Assembly (NCBI RefSeq): GCF_007828035.1
Contig: NZ_VITV01000014.1
Location: forward strand, 56,552 to 115,680
Source of the DNA: Nitrospirillum amazonense
GTDB lineage: Bacteria; Pseudomonadota; Alphaproteobacteria; Azospirillales; Azospirillaceae
Reading direction: 5' to 3'
DNA length: 59,129 bases
Below are positions 1 to 10,432 of this stretch, piece after piece. The notes under the pieces were generated by a model that worked only from the letters and a program-made list of their open reading frames with translations, searched no databases and had not been told where the DNA came from. The stretch's first letter is position 1; each line of letters begins with the position of its first letter. The translations under genes were made by a program, and so were the position numbers.

Positions 1-700
1 TGTTCACGGTCAGGGTTCCGGCGACGTAGCTGATGTCGTAGTTGGCGCTGGTGAGGCCGCCGGGGGTGAGGGTGTAGCTGCCGGCGTTGGTGCCGGCGCC
101 GCTGACCGTCAGGGTGCCGCCCAGGACCGACGCTGTCTCACCGTTGACGAAGCCGCTGTAGCTGGCGCCCAGGCTGGGTGTCTGGCCGTAGGTGATGGTG
201 GCGTTGTTGGCGGTGACGGTTAGAGCCGCCCTGTTCACGGTCAGGGTTCCGGCGACGTAGCTGATGTCGTAGTTGGCGCTGGTGAGGCCGCCGGGGGTGA
301 GGGTGTAGCTGCCGGCGTTGGTGCCGGCGCCGCTGACCGTCAGGGTGCCGCCCAAGGCCGACGCCGTCTCGCCATTGACGAAGCCGCTGTAGCTGGCGCC
401 CAGGGTGGGCGTCTGGCCATAGGTGACGGTGGTGGTGTTGGCGGTGACGGTCAGGGCCGCCTTGTTCACCGTCAGGGTTCCGGCGACGTAGCTGACGGCC
501 GAGCCGTCCGTCGTGGCGGCCCCGCTGGCCGTGATGGTGTAGCCGCCGACGTTGGCGCCACTGCCGGCCCCGGTGGAGGTGAGCGTGGGCGCGGTGCTGA
601 GGCTGGTGCCGCCCAGATAGGCGTGGGCCACGCCGGTCGCGCCGCCGGACAGCGTGTAGGCCAGCGTGCCGCTGACATCCTGGCCGTAGGTCTTGGTCAC
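1..700 (-). repeat. 231-bp tandem repeats encoding MBG/YDG modules of the adhesin
   Basis: Two nearly identical direct repeats of 231 bp occupy 1-231 and 232-462. Each begins with tgttcacggtcagggttccg on the plus strand. A third, diverged copy starts at 463 and fades near 700. One unit is 77 codons and holds TYGQTP, LTSANYDISYVAGTLTVN and NGETAS, so it is one beta-sandwich repeat module. The near identity of the first two units suggests recent duplication or gene conversion. The array continues past the left edge, so the true copy number is unknown. Confidence 0.9.
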
Positions 701-3700
701 GTCGCTGGCCGTGATCACCAAGGTGGGCTGTTCCGCGAAGACATAGCGGTTGCCGCCGACCGCCACCGTGCCGGACGCCAGGGTGCGGTTCCACAGGGCG
801 GTGTTGCCGCTGTCCAGGTTACCGAAGGTGTCGCCGGCGGAGGTGGCGGAATAGACCAGCCAGCGGCCGCTGGCGGCGGTGATGGCGCTGGAGCCGGCGG
901 TGTTGATGAAGGCGCTGGTGGTCGACAGGGTGACGGCATCGCCGGTGGCCTGGCTGGTGACCGCGTTGGCCAAGGTCAGCGTTCCGCTGGTGGTGATGGT
1001 GACGCCACCGGTGGCGGTGATGCCGCTGATACCGCCGGCGGTGCCAATGGTCAGCGCGCCGGCGTTGGTGAAGGCCATAGCCCCTCCGGCGGTGGCCGCC
1101 AGGGTGCCGACGCTGTTGGCCTGGGTCAGGGTGATGGCGCCGCCGGCGTCCAGGCCCAGGCTGCCCACGGTGATGGTGGCGCCGCTGGCTTGGGTGATGG
1201 TGCCGCCGGCCTCCAGCACCAGGGTGCTGGCATGGGCCGGGGCGATGGCGGCGCTGAGGATGATGTCGCCGGACACGGGCGGATCCACCACCAGGGTGCC
1301 GGCGGTGATGCGGTCCAGTTCCGCCGCCGACAGTTCCAGCGTGCCGGTGGTGGCATCGCTGGCGCTGCCCAGGTCGACGGTCCAGCCGCTGGTGACCGGG
1401 GCGAGGGTGACGGTGCCGCCGCCCGTTGCGGTCACGGCGCTGGCCAGATTCAGACGGTCGGTGGTCAGGGTGACACCGGTACCGGAGATGGCCTGGGACA
1501 CGGTCAGCAGGCTGTCGGCCCCGGCCGTCAGTTGCACCGTGGTGATGGCGGTGACCCCGCTCAGGCCGTCGACCGTGCTCACGGTCAAGGCGCCTGAGTC
1601 CTTGAAGCTGACGCTGCCGGAACTGGTGGTGGCCGCAAGGGTGCCGACGCTGTTGGCGGCGGTGGCCAAGCTGATGTCGCCGGCGGCGCGCACGGCCAGG
1701 TTGGTGGCGGTGATGGTGGCGCCGCTCGATTGGGTGATGGTGCCGCCCGTGGCCAGGGACAGGGTGGTGACATGGGTGGGCGCAATGGCGCCCGCGATGG
1801 TGTAGCCGGCGGTTTCGCTGATATCCGTGCGGCCGATGACCAGGGTGCCGGCGGTGATGCCGTTGATGCCGGCGGCGCTCAGCACGTCGGCGCCGGTCAC
1901 GCTGCCGCCCACGGCCAGGGCGCGGTCGGTGGACTGCTGGCGCAGGGTCACCGTGCCCGTGGTGGTGACGGTGGGGGCCGCGCCGCTGGACAGGGCGAAG
2001 TCGTCGCTGGTCAGCGTGATGGCGCCGGCCTGCGTGCCGCTGCCGAGGCTGGCGGCTGTGCTGCCGCCGTCGCCCAGCACCAGGCCGGCACCGGTGGTGC
2101 CGCTGCCCGTCAGGGTGATGGCGCCGGTGGTGGTGCTGACCGTTTCGCCGTAGAGCCTCAGGCCAGTGCCGCCCGTACCCGTGCCGGTCAGGGTGATGGC
2201 GCCCGTGGTGGCGGTCACGCCGCCGCCGTTGATCAGCAGGCCGGTGTTGCCGCTGGGGCCAGCCGCCGCCGTGCCGGTCAGGGTGATGGTGCCGGTCGCC
2301 GCCTGCAAGGTGCTGGACACCAGTTGCAGGCCCAGGTGCGCGCCGGCGGCCGTGCTGGTGGTGGCGCTGCCGGTCAGGGTCAGCGTGCCGCCGCCGCTGG
2401 TGGTGAGGCTGCTGCTGTTCAGCGCGATGCCGGAGGAGGTGCCGGTGACGCTGGCCTGCCCGTCACCCTTCAGAATGGCGCTGCCCCCCTCCAGGCTGAT
2501 GGCGCTGTTGGTGATGCTGATGGCGGCGTCGTCGGTGGCGCTGGTCCCCGTGCTGTGGGCGTTGCCGGCCGTCGTGGGGTCGCTGACGACGGTGCCCCCC
2601 ACCAGGGCCAAGGTGCCGCCCTTGGTCAGGATATTGACGCGGCTGAGGGTGATGCCGCCGGTGCCGCTGCTGTCGCTGTCGGCGTACAGGGACAGGTCCA
2701 GCCCGGCGCCGACGATGCCGTTGACGGTAATGGCGCTGGAGGTGCCCTGCACGGTGACATTGTTGCCGGCCACCAGCGTCAGGGTGCTGGTGCCGCTGCC
2801 GGTACCGACCGCAAAGCTGGTGTCGGTGACGGTCAGGTCGCCGCCGGCCGTCAGGGTCAGGGTGCCGCCCGCCGCGAGGGTGGCGGTGTTGGTGGGGGTC
2901 GCCACCGTCAGGTTGCCGCCGGCGGTCAGGCTGTTGCTGCCCGTGCCGCTCAGCGTCAGGCCGTTGTAGCTGCTGCCGCCCGCGGTCACGCTGTCCACCG
3001 TAACCGCGCCGGCGGTGACGACGCTGAACGTGGCGCTGTTGGCGGTGAAATGCGTGACCGCATTGCCCGTGTTGGTCAGGGTGTAGCTGCCGCCCTCCAG
3101 CGCCAGGCCGCCGGCGCTGATCGCCTGGGTCTGGGTGACGCTGGTGCTCGCGCCGGTGAAACCCAGGCCGCCGGTCAGGGTGATGCCGTCGGTGGTGCCC
3201 ACGCTTCCCACCGCCAGGGCGGTGTTGGAGCCGATCAGCACACTGCCGGTGTTGGCGGCCAGCGTGCCGATGCTGTTGATGCTGTTGCCGCCGGACAGGC
3301 TGCCCAACTGCCAAGTCCCGCCGCTGCCCAGCAGCAGCAGGCTGGGAGTGGTGATGGCGGCCGACTGGGTGCTGGTTCCGGTGCTGTTCAGCGTCAGGGT
3401 GCCGGTGCCGCTGACGGTCAGGGCATCATCGATGGTGATGGCGTGGCTGCCGGCCTCGATGTCCAGGCTGGCGTTGGCGGACAGCGTAACGGTGCTGCCC
3501 GACACCGTGTAGAGCAAGGCGGAATCGATGCCCGTGGGCCGGGCGCCGGCCAGGGCGCTGGTGCTGACCGCTGGGCCGTCGCTGGTCATCTGCACCGTGT
3601 TGCCCAGCACGGTCAGGCCGGTGGTGGTGCCGCCGCTGGTGGTCAGGTGCACGGCATTGCCCAGCGTGGTGTTGCCCAGCGCCGGGTTCAGGTAGGCCAC

Positions 3701-6700
3701 CAGATTGCCGCCGGTGATGGGGCTGCCGTCTGCCAGGATATAGTAATAGCCGTTGGCCCCGGTGAAGCCGCTGCCCAGGCTGGTGCCGTTGGTCAGCGCG
3801 CTCACGCGGTTGGCGACGGCGAAGGTGCTGCCGGCGGCGTCGCTGTAGGCGGTGCCGGTGACGATCTGGACGCCGCCCGAATGCTCCCAGGTGAAGTAGG
3901 GCAGGGTCACGCCGTCGACCATGCCCCAGACGGGCGTGGTGTAATCCCATCCGGCACCGGTGAAGGCGCTGCGCGTCTGCATCTGGGCCGTCGTCTTCCC
4001 TGTGACGCCGGAGGTGGTGCCGCCGCCAATGCCGACCGACAGGCCGGAGGTTTCGGTGTCATAGAAACTGTTGCTGGTGGTGCCGGCGTTGTTGCCGATC
4101 AGGCCGCCCAAGGTGGTGGTGCCGGTCAGGGCCAGGGCGCCGATGCTGTAGGTCCGGGCCACCGTGCCGCTGTTGGTGCCCACCAGGCCGCCGGCGGCGG
4201 ACCCGCTCTTCACCGCGCCCAGCAGCGCCACCTGCGCATAATCGTCGGTGATGGTGCCGATCAGGCTGTTGACCAGGTCGACGCTGTTGTTGCCCACCAG
4301 GCCGCCCACGGACTGGGCGCTGCCGGCGGCGGTCATGCGGATACCCCCCAGGGCGTAGCTGTCCTGGATGGTTCCATTGCTGTTGCCGACCAGCCCGCCG
4401 ACATCGGTGCCGCTGGCGGTGATCAGGATGTCGGCCTTGGCATCCTGCAGCAGGGCGCCACCGGTGATGCTGCCGATCAGGCCGCCGACGGTGCTGCCGC
4501 CCGCGATGCTGCCCGTCACGGTGACATGGCTGATGACACCGCCGCCGGCGTTGCCCACCAGGGCCCCGACGGCGCTGCCGCCGGTGACCGAGACGGTGCT
4601 GAGTGACAGGTCGTGAAGGTAGCCGATGCCGCTGGTCGTTGCGAACAGGCCGACGTCGGTGTTGCTGGGCAGATTGACGGTCAGGCCGCTGATGCTATGG
4701 CCGCCGCCATCGAATGTGCCGGTAAAGCTGTCGATGGGGGAGAAGCCGCCGCTGCCCCACACCCCGCCGGTCGCCGACAGGGCGCCGCCCAGGTTGATAT
4801 CGTTGGCCAGGGTGTAGCCGAAGCCGGGATTCAAGTTCATCAGCTGCAGCTGATGGGCCGAGCGCACGGTGGCCGACGCCTCCGCCACCAGCATCGGCCG
4901 CGTGCCGCCGTCCACCATGTACCAGGTGCCGGACATGTCCCAGCCGGCGTTGGAGAAGGTGGTGCTGGTGAAGCCCTGGGTGCCGGTCAGGCCGGTGAAG
5001 CCGGTCACCGTCAGGCCGCTGCCACCGGAGGCGGCGCCGTAGCTCCGGCCCGTGGTGGTGACGTCCCAGAATGAATTGCTGGCGGTGAATGTCACACTGG
5101 ACAGGCCCACGAGGCCGCTGGTGTAGATGCTGCCAATGGTGCTGCTGACCCGGCCGCTGGCGTAGCTGTTGTTGATGCTGGCGCCCGCCACCTGGATGAT
5201 GCCGACCAGCCCGCCCTCTTCCTGAAAGCCGGTGACGTCGCCGGTGGCGTAGGTGTTGGTCAGGCTGGCGCCATACAGGTTTCCCACCAGCCCGCCGACC
5301 ACGCTGCCCCCGCCGGTGACGTTGCCGCTGGCGCCGGAGGTGGCGATGTTGCCAGAGGCGAGGCCGACCAAGCCGCCGACGTCGGTCCAGCCGCTGACGG
5401 CGCCGGATGCCCAGGACCGATTGATGGTGCCGGTGCTTTGTCCCACCAGGCCGCCCACGTACAGACCGTGGCTGCTGGTGCCCGAACTGCTGACGGCGGC
5501 GGTGGACCAGCTGTCCGCGATGGTGCCATTGGTGAAACCCACCACGCCGCCGACACTGTCGGCGGTGGCGCTGACCGTGCCCGACATGCCGGCGTAGCTG
5601 ATGGGGCCGGTGGCGCTGCCCACGACGCCGCCCACCTGGCTGGCACCGCTGACCGTGCCGGAAACGGTGATGTTGCTGATGGTGGTGCCGGTGGCCGAGC
5701 CTACCAGCGCGCCCACGTTGTTGCCGCCGGAGACGGAGACGCTGGTCAGCGCCAGGTTGGCCAATTTGGCCGAGGCGGTGGTGGAGGCGAACAGGCCCCT
5801 ATTGGTGGCGCTGCCGGTAATGGTCAGGCCGCTGATGGTGTGACCCTGACCGGACAATTCGCCGGAGAAGCTGGCGATGGGCATGAACCCGCCGCCCCAT
5901 ATGTCAGCGGTGTTGGCGAGGGGGGTGGCCAGGCTGATGTCATTGGCAATGGTGTAGCGGGCGGTGGGGTTCAGGGCCACCAGTTGCAGTTCATGGGCGT
6001 TGCGGATGGTGGTGCTGGCCTCCGCGCGCAGGACTGGGCGGGATAGGCCGGCGGGCAAGTACCAGGTGTTGCTGAAATCCCAGCCGCTGAAGTTGGATTG
6101 AACCGCCATCTCGGCGGTGGTGCGGCCAGTGATGCCTGTGGCGCTGCCGCTTCCGACGCCGCTGGACAGGCCGGTGGTCTGCTGATCCCAATAGGAATTG
6201 TTGACGGTGGCGCTGACGTTGAAGCCGATCAGGCCGCCGATCTTCGTGCCTGGCGCGTTGATGGCGCCGCTGGCGTAGCTGTTGCTGATGGTGCCGGTGG
6301 CGCTCTGGCCCACCAGGCCGCCTATTTCATCCACGCTTCTGCCAGAGGTTTCCGTGACGGTGGCGGTGGAATAGCTGTTGGAGATGTTGGTGGATATCCC
6401 CGCCAGGCCACCCGCCAGGGCTTGGCCACCGACCCCGCTGCCACCGGTGACGGTGATGGTGCCGCCGGCGTAGGATGTGTTGATGGCCGTGGCGCTCAGG
6501 TCGGCGGTAACGCCCAGAACGCCGCCGGCATAACCCTGCCCGCCATTGACGAAGCTGAGATTGACGTCAGCCATCGAGGTGGAACCGGTAATGGTTCCGC
6601 CGTTGTACTGTATCCCCACGATACCGCCGACGCCGTAGCCGCCACCGCCCTGGAAATTCAACGTGCCGGTGACATAGGCGTTCACGATATGACCGCCGCC

Positions 6701-9700
6701 GTTGGCGCCGACCAGGGCGCCAACATGGCTGTCGGCGTTGGTGACGGTGATGGCGACGTTGGTCAGGCTGATGTTGTTGAGGGTGCCGGTGTTGCCGCCA
6801 AACAAGCCGATGTAGGTGTTGCTGCCGCCACCGTAGTTGATGGTCAACCCATCGATGGCGTGCCCCTGCCCGTCATAGGTGCCGCTGAAGGGTGTCGAAG
6901 GGGTGCCCAGGGGGATGAAGCCGGCGGGGACGCTGCCGGCGGTGGACTTCCAGATGCCGCCGGCGGTCGGCGCCGGCATGCGGATGTCGTTGCTCTGGGT
7001 GTAGCTGGCCGTCAGGTCGTGGGCGACCAGCTGCAACTGGTGGGCATTGCTGATGGTCAGTGAATATTCCCAGAGGCCCAGGGGCCGGGTGCCGCCGTCG
7101 CTCAACCACCAATCGGTGGTGAAGTTGAAAGCGCCGTAGGCGCTGGCCTTGTAGGCGTAGGTGCTGGCCGCCGACTGCGCCGGGTCGCTGGTCACGGCCG
7201 CGGCGCTGCTCGTGCTGCCTCCCACGACGGCGCCCACCGCCGCCGCGCGGCCGGTGCTGTAGGTGTCCCAATAGCTGCTGGTGATGCTGCCCGAGCTGAC
7301 GCTGTCGCCGTTGGTGCCCACCAGGCCGCCGACGCTGCCGGCGCTGCCGCTGCTGAGCGTGACGCTGCCGCTGGCCCAACTGGTGGTGATCGGGTTGGCG
7401 TTGATGCCGACCAGGCCGCCCACGCTGGTCACGCCGACGACGGTGCCGGTCGCGTAGCTGGTGGTGATGCTGCCACCTTCTGAAATGCCGACCAGGCCGC
7501 CGACGGCGTCGTTGCCTGTGACATTGCCGGTGGCGTAGGCGTTGGTGATGGCGGCCCCCTGGCCGGAACCGATGAAGCCGTTCGTTCCCACCAGGCCACC
7601 GACCCGGCTCGCGCTGGGTGCGTAGACGGTGCCCAGAGCATAGACGTTGGTCAGCGCGCCGGCGCGCTGCCAACCGACCAGGCCGCCGATGCCGGTGCCG
7701 CTATAGCCTTTTGGGACGGTGATGGTGACGTCGGTCCAGCTGTTGCTGATCGACTGCTGGTCGTCCTGGCCGACCAGGCCACCGATGAAGTCGCCATAGC
7801 CGGTGATGGAACCGGTGACGTGGACGTTGGTGACGGAGCCGCCGTTGTTGGCGCGCCCAACCACACCGCCCACACGGTTGGAGCCGGTGATGTTCACATC
7901 CTCCAGGCCCAAGTTGCTGACTTTGGGACCGTTGCCTGTGGGCGTGTCGCCGAACAGGCCCACTGCGACGGTGGTGGGGCGGTTGATGGTCAGGCCGGTG
8001 ACGGTGTGGCCCTGGCCGTCCAGGGTGCCGGAGAAGCTGTTGATGGGGGCGAAGCCAGCGCCGCCGTTCCAGGCGGCGGTACCGCTGGCGTCGATGTCCC
8101 GGCCCAGGGCATAGGTGCCAGACAGGTTGGTGGACAAATCCTGCAGATTCTGGGCGGTATTCACCAGCATGTAGGTCGTGAGGGCGCCGGACCCCAGGGT
8201 GACGTTGCCGGCGTAGCTGGTGGGTGAGGCGTAGCTGGTGGGGTTGTAATAAAGATTCACCGACCCGCTGCTGCCGGTCATGGCCACGCCGCCGCTGGTG
8301 AAGGTGACGGTGCCGCTGCCCGTGCCGGTGTTGTCTGCGTGCAGGGTGACGTCGCCGGACCCCGCCGTGTGACTCAGCGTGCCGCCGTTGAAGATGATGC
8401 TGTGATAGGCGGACAGCGTCAGGCTGTGGCTGGCGGACCAGGTGACGTTGTTGGCGACGGTGATGTCGCCCGTCTGGCTGCCCGTATTGCCGGTGGTGAT
8501 GGTGACGTCGGCCGTGGCCAGGGTGTTCTGCAGCGTGGTCGTGTTGATGACGGAGCTGTTGCCTGTCGGGGTGAACGTGCCGCCGGACAGGCTGCTGTTG
8601 GAATTGCTGCCGGTGGAGATGGTGACGTTTTCCGGGTCCAGCAGCAGCTGGCCGACGGCGCCCAGCGGGGCGGTCAGGTCCACCGCGCCGGTGAAGTCCA
8701 GCAGCTTGTGGCTGGACACTTCGGCAAAGCCGCCGTTGCCGCTACGGGGACCGCCCTTGGCACTGAGCGCGCCGGCGAATCCGGTGTACTGGTCCGACCA
8801 GACGATGACGTTGCCACCGTTGCCCTTGGCGCCCGCGTCGGCCTTCAGGGTGGCACCGGCCGCGACGGTGGTTTGGGCGGCGGTGGCCACGGCTTGCTTC
8901 ACCAGCTTGCTGGCCGCATCGCTGCCGCCCTGGCGGTCGCCGCCCAGCAGGATGGTACCGCCGGCCCCGGTGGTGCCGCTGGCGTCGATCACCGCGCCCG
9001 CCGTCATCGCGACCGACTTGCCCGTCGCGATGACGGTACCGCCGCTGCCATCGGCGTTGGTCGCCGCCAAAGCGCCGGCGACGGTGACGGCGCCGCCCTG
9101 GTCCGTGGCCGTTTCCGTCGATCCGCTGGCCGATAGCCAGATGTGCCCATCCTTGACCGTGGTACCGGTGGCGCGGATGACGCCGCCGCCGTTGCCGGCC
9201 AGGGCATAGATGTTGCCGCCGGCGGCCTTCAGCTCCGCCTGGGCCGCCGCGATGGCGCCCGTGTTGGTGACGTCGCCGCCTCCGACCTGGACATAGACGC
9301 GCTCACCCGCGTCACCGTCCTTCAGCAGCACCTTCTGGCCGGCGGCCAGGCCCACGGTGCCGTTGGGCGCGGTGATGGTGCCGTCGTTGGTCACGCTGCG
9401 CGCGATCAGCAGGACGTCGCCGCCGGTGGAGGAGATTTTGCCCAGGTTCCTGACCTCGGCATCCGTGTCGCCCTTGAACAGCAAGGTGCCGCCGGCCATG
9501 AAAGCGTCGTTGGCGATGTCCAGCGTGCTGGCGGTGAAGCTGCCGCCCGTGACCACCACGCCGCTGGACCCCACGACCACGCCCGCCGGGTTGATGACGT
9601 ACAGCGTGCCCGTGGCCTTCAGCGTGCCCAGGATGGTGGACAGGTTGCCGCCCGTGACACGGTTCAGCGTGGCCCCGTTGCCGTTGTTGAAGCTGACGGT

Positions 9701-9946
9701 GCCGCCCTGGCCGATGGAAAAGCTTTTCCAGTCGATGATGGCGCGCTGGCTGCCTTGATTGACGGTTAGGCTGCCGGGGCCGCCGCTGATGCTGCCCGAT
9801 CCGGCCTGGAAGGCGCCGCCGGTGGGCAGGGTGGGGCCGCTGCCGGCGCGGGCCGGTCCGGCGGTGACGGCCAGGAGGGCCATGGCCGTGCCGGCCAGCA
9901 AGGCCGCCCGGCGGCCGCGCCGCTGAGGCTCTGGTGAGAAGATCAT
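1..9946 (-). CDS. Giant filamentous haemagglutinin-type adhesin, partial (C-terminus beyond window)
   Basis: At least 3315 codons, open from ATG at 9946 to the left edge; I checked the frame at 9946, 6952, 3922 and 4. This is a two-partner-secretion (TpsA) exoprotein. Residues 1-34 form a signal peptide with an arginine-rich start and an ARA cleavage site. Residues 35 to about 300 are the TPS domain, with NQGSQRAIIDWKSFSIG and INPAGVVVGSSG. LLLDPENVTIS follows near residue 434. Residues about 570-2000 are GLUG-type repeats (VGGLVG, NSYATG), about 2000-3075 are Gly/Thr/Ser-rich beta-helix repeats, and the end is MBG/YDG repeats with TYGQTP. The family is exported by a TpsB pore and sits on the surface for adhesion or biofilm. 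No TpsB gene lies in this window, so the partner must be elsewhere. Sure of the family; ligand unknown. Confidence 0.93.
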   Translation of the reverse strand, partial: MIFSPEPQRRGRRAALLAGTAMALLAVTAGPARAGSGPTLPTGGAFQAGSGSISGGPGSLTVNQGSQRAIIDWKSFSIGQGGTVSFNNGNGATLNRVTGGNLSTILGTLKATGTLYVINPAGVVVGSSGVVVTGGSFTASTLDIANDAFMAGGTLLFKGDTDAEVRNLGKISSTGGDVLLIARSVTNDGTITAPNGTVGLAAGQKVLLKDGDAGERVYVQVGGGDVTNTGAIAAAQAELKAAGGNIYALAGNGGGVIRATGTTVKDGHIWLSASGSTETATDQGGAVTVAGALAATNADGSGGTVIATGKSVAMTAGAVIDASGTTGAGGTILLGGDRQGGSDAASKLVKQAVATAAQTTVAAGATLKADAGAKGNGGNVIVWSDQYTGFAGALSAKGGPRSGNGGFAEVSSHKLLDFTGAVDLTAPLGAVGQLLLDPENVTISTGSNSNSSLSGGTFTPTGNSSVINTTTLQNTLATADVTITTGNTGSQTGDITVANNVTWSASHSLTLSAYHSIIFNGGTLSHTAGSGDVTLHADNTGTGSGTVTFTSGGVAMTGSSGSVNLYYNPTSYASPTSYAGNVTLGSGALTTYMLVNTAQNLQDLSTNLSGTYALGRDIDASGTAAWNGGAGFAPINSFSGTLDGQGHTVTGLTINRPTTVAVGLFGDTPTGNGPKVSNLGLEDVNITGSNRVGGVVGRANNGGSVTNVHVTGSITGYGDFIGGLVGQDDQQSISNSWTDVTITVPKGYSGTGIGGLVGWQRAGALTNVYALGTVYAPSASRVGGLVGTNGFIGSGQGAAITNAYATGNVTGNDAVGGLVGISEGGSITTSYATGTVVGVTSVGGLVGINANPITTSWASGSVTLSSGSAGSVGGLVGTNGDSVSSGSITSSYWDTYSTGRAAAVGAVVGGSTSSAAAVTSDPAQSAASTYAYKASAYGAFNFTTDWWLSDGGTRPLGLWEYSLTISNAHQLQLVAHDLTASYTQSNDIRMPAPTAGGIWKSTAGSVPAGFIPLGTPSTPFSGTYDGQGHAIDGLTINYGGGSNTYIGLFGGNTGTLNNISLTNVAITVTNADSHVGALVGANGGGHIVNAYVTGTLNFQGGGGYGVGGIVGIQYNGGTITGSTSMADVNLSFVNGGQGYAGGVLGVTADLSATAINTSYAGGTITVTGGSGVGGQALAGGLAGISTNISNSYSTATVTETSGRSVDEIGGLVGQSATGTISNSYASGAINAPGTKIGGLIGFNVSATVNNSYWDQQTTGLSSGVGSGSATGITGRTTAEMAVQSNFSGWDFSNTWYLPAGLSRPVLRAEASTTIRNAHELQLVALNPTARYTIANDISLATPLANTADIWGGGFMPIASFSGELSGQGHTISGLTITGSATNRGLFASTTASAKLANLALTSVSVSGGNNVGALVGSATGTTISNITVSGTVSGASQVGGVVGSATGPISYAGMSGTVSATADSVGGVVGFTNGTIADSWSTAAVSSSGTSSHGLYVGGLVGQSTGTINRSWASGAVSGWTDVGGLVGLASGNIATSGASGNVTGGGSVVGGLVGNLYGASLTNTYATGDVTGFQEEGGLVGIIQVAGASINNSYASGRVSSTIGSIYTSGLVGLSSVTFTASNSFWDVTTTGRSYGAASGGSGLTVTGFTGLTGTQGFTSTTFSNAGWDMSGTWYMVDGGTRPMLVAEASATVRSAHQLQLMNLNPGFGYTLANDINLGGALSATGGVWGSGGFSPIDSFTGTFDGGGHSISGLTVNLPSNTDVGLFATTSGIGYLHDLSLSTVSVTGGSAVGALVGNAGGGVISHVTVTGSIAGGSTVGGLIGSITGGALLQDAKADILITASGTDVGGLVGNSNGTIQDSYALGGIRMTAAGSAQSVGGLVGNNSVDLVNSLIGTITDDYAQVALLGAVKSGSAAGGLVGTNSGTVARTYSIGALALTGTTTLGGLIGNNAGTTSNSFYDTETSGLSVGIGGGTTSGVTGKTTAQMQTRSAFTGAGWDYTTPVWGMVDGVTLPYFTWEHSGGVQIVTGTAYSDAAGSTFAVANRVSALTNGTSLGSGFTGANGYYYILADGSPITGGNLVAYLNPALGNTTLGNAVHLTTSGGTTTGLTVLGNTVQMTSDGPAVSTSALAGARPTGIDSALLYTVSGSTVTLSANASLDIEAGSHAITIDDALTVSGTGTLTLNSTGTSTQSAAITTPSLLLLGSGGTWQLGSLSGGNSINSIGTLAANTGSVLIGSNTALAVGSVGTTDGITLTGGLGFTGASTSVTQTQAISAGGLALEGGSYTLTNTGNAVTHFTANSATFSVVTAGAVTVDSVTAGGSSYNGLTLSGTGSNSLTAGGNLTVATPTNTATLAAGGTLTLTAGGDLTVTDTSFAVGTGSGTSTLTLVAGNNVTVQGTSSAITVNGIVGAGLDLSLYADSDSSGTGGITLSRVNILTKGGTLALVGGTVVSDPTTAGNAHSTGTSATDDAAISITNSAISLEGGSAILKGDGQASVTGTSSGIALNSSSLTTSGGGTLTLTGSATTSTAAGAHLGLQLVSSTLQAATGTITLTGTAAAGPSGNTGLLINGGGVTATTGAITLTGTGTGGTGLRLYGETVSTTTGAITLTGSGTTGAGLVLGDGGSTAASLGSGTQAGAITLTSDDFALSSGAAPTVTTTGTVTLRQQSTDRALAVGGSVTGADVLSAAGINGITAGTLVIGRTDISETAGYTIAGAIAPTHVTTLSLATGGTITQSSGATITATNLAVRAAGDISLATAANSVGTLAATTSSGSVSFKDSGALTVSTVDGLSGVTAITTVQLTAGADSLLTVSQAISGTGVTLTTDRLNLASAVTATGGGTVTLAPVTSGWTVDLGSASDATTGTLELSAAELDRITAGTLVVDPPVSGDIILSAAIAPAHASTLVLEAGGTITQASGATITVGSLGLDAGGAITLTQANSVGTLAATAGGAMAFTNAGALTIGTAGGISGITATGGVTITTSGTLTLANAVTSQATGDAVTLSTTSAFINTAGSSAITAASGRWLVYSATSAGDTFGNLDSGNTALWNRTLASGTVAVGGNRYVFAEQPTLVITASDVTKTYGQDVSGTLAYTLSGGATGVAHAYLGGTSLSTAPTLTSTGAGSGANVGGYTITASGAATTDGSAVSYVAGTLTVNKAALTVTANTTTVTYGQTPTLGASYSGFVNGETASALGGTLTVSGAGTNAGSYTLTPGGLTSANYDISYVAGTLTVNRAALTVTANNATITYGQTPSLGASYSGFVNGETASVLGGTLTVSGAGTNAGSYTLTPGGLTSANYDISYVAGTLTVN

Positions 9947-10432
9947 ATGGCCTTCAGCGCGCGCCGCACCGCCTTGCGGGGCATTCCCTCGCATCCCCAT
10001 CCCAACCCGAGAACCCATGCTGTCCGCCCCTGGAACCTGTGGCCCGAAACCTGTGGCGTATCAGGCTCACGGGGGGGCGCCATGCGGGCGACGGTCCTGC
10101 CCCGGCCGTCGACACCGCGTCACGGGTCCCGCCCCGGTTCGCGAATACGCCGCCAGTCACGCAACCGTTCGGCTGACGACTAGCACCGGGACCATAACGC
10201 AACCGATGCGCGCAATTTATAGAAATTGTCGAAAGTGTACGGCAGTTATGCTGCCAATTATCCTCAAGTCATTGACGCGATTAGTAGCATACACCCGTAA
10301 GGCATACGTGGTTAACGCAGCCACGCCACTACCGGCCATCAGGCGGCGGCTTCCGGTTCAGGAATCCCATGTGGGCACCCGGGTGGGGGGCGCTCTCGCC
10401 CCCCACCCGCTGGCCGGCGAAGAGCCGTCGCG
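9947..10432 (-). promoter_or_regulatory. 486-bp leader region upstream of the adhesin, with an AT-rich palindrome
   Basis: No gene is supported here. The stretch from about 10195 to 10325 is much richer in A/T than its surroundings, as expected for a promoter. It contains a perfect inverted repeat, CAATTT-ATAG-AAATTG, at 10213-10228, which could be an operator. I see no convincing -35/-10 pair. The short open frames in the region are GC-driven and lack ribosome binding sites. Confidence 0.4.
10381..10408 (-). terminator. Strong hairpin after the triheme cytochrome gene
   Basis: A perfect 12-bp stem (10381-10392 with 10397-10408) closes a CTCT loop. It lies 25 bp past the stop codon of the cytochrome gene that reads toward it. 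There is no T-run on either strand, so it is either a U-tract-poor terminator or a 3'-end stabiliser. It separates the molybdenum hydroxylase operon from the adhesin leader. Confidence 0.6.

Noticed and set aside
1730-4606. 958-codon open frame on the plus strand, very rich in Gly, Ala, Gln and Arg
   Set aside because: It is the antisense of the adhesin repeats. Composition is what GC-rich reverse frames give; no ribosome binding site, signal or domain is visible.
7060-7075. GAATATTCCC inside the adhesin as another copy of the ECF-type motif
   Set aside because: It lies within a coding repeat and has no CCGTC at the right distance on either strand.
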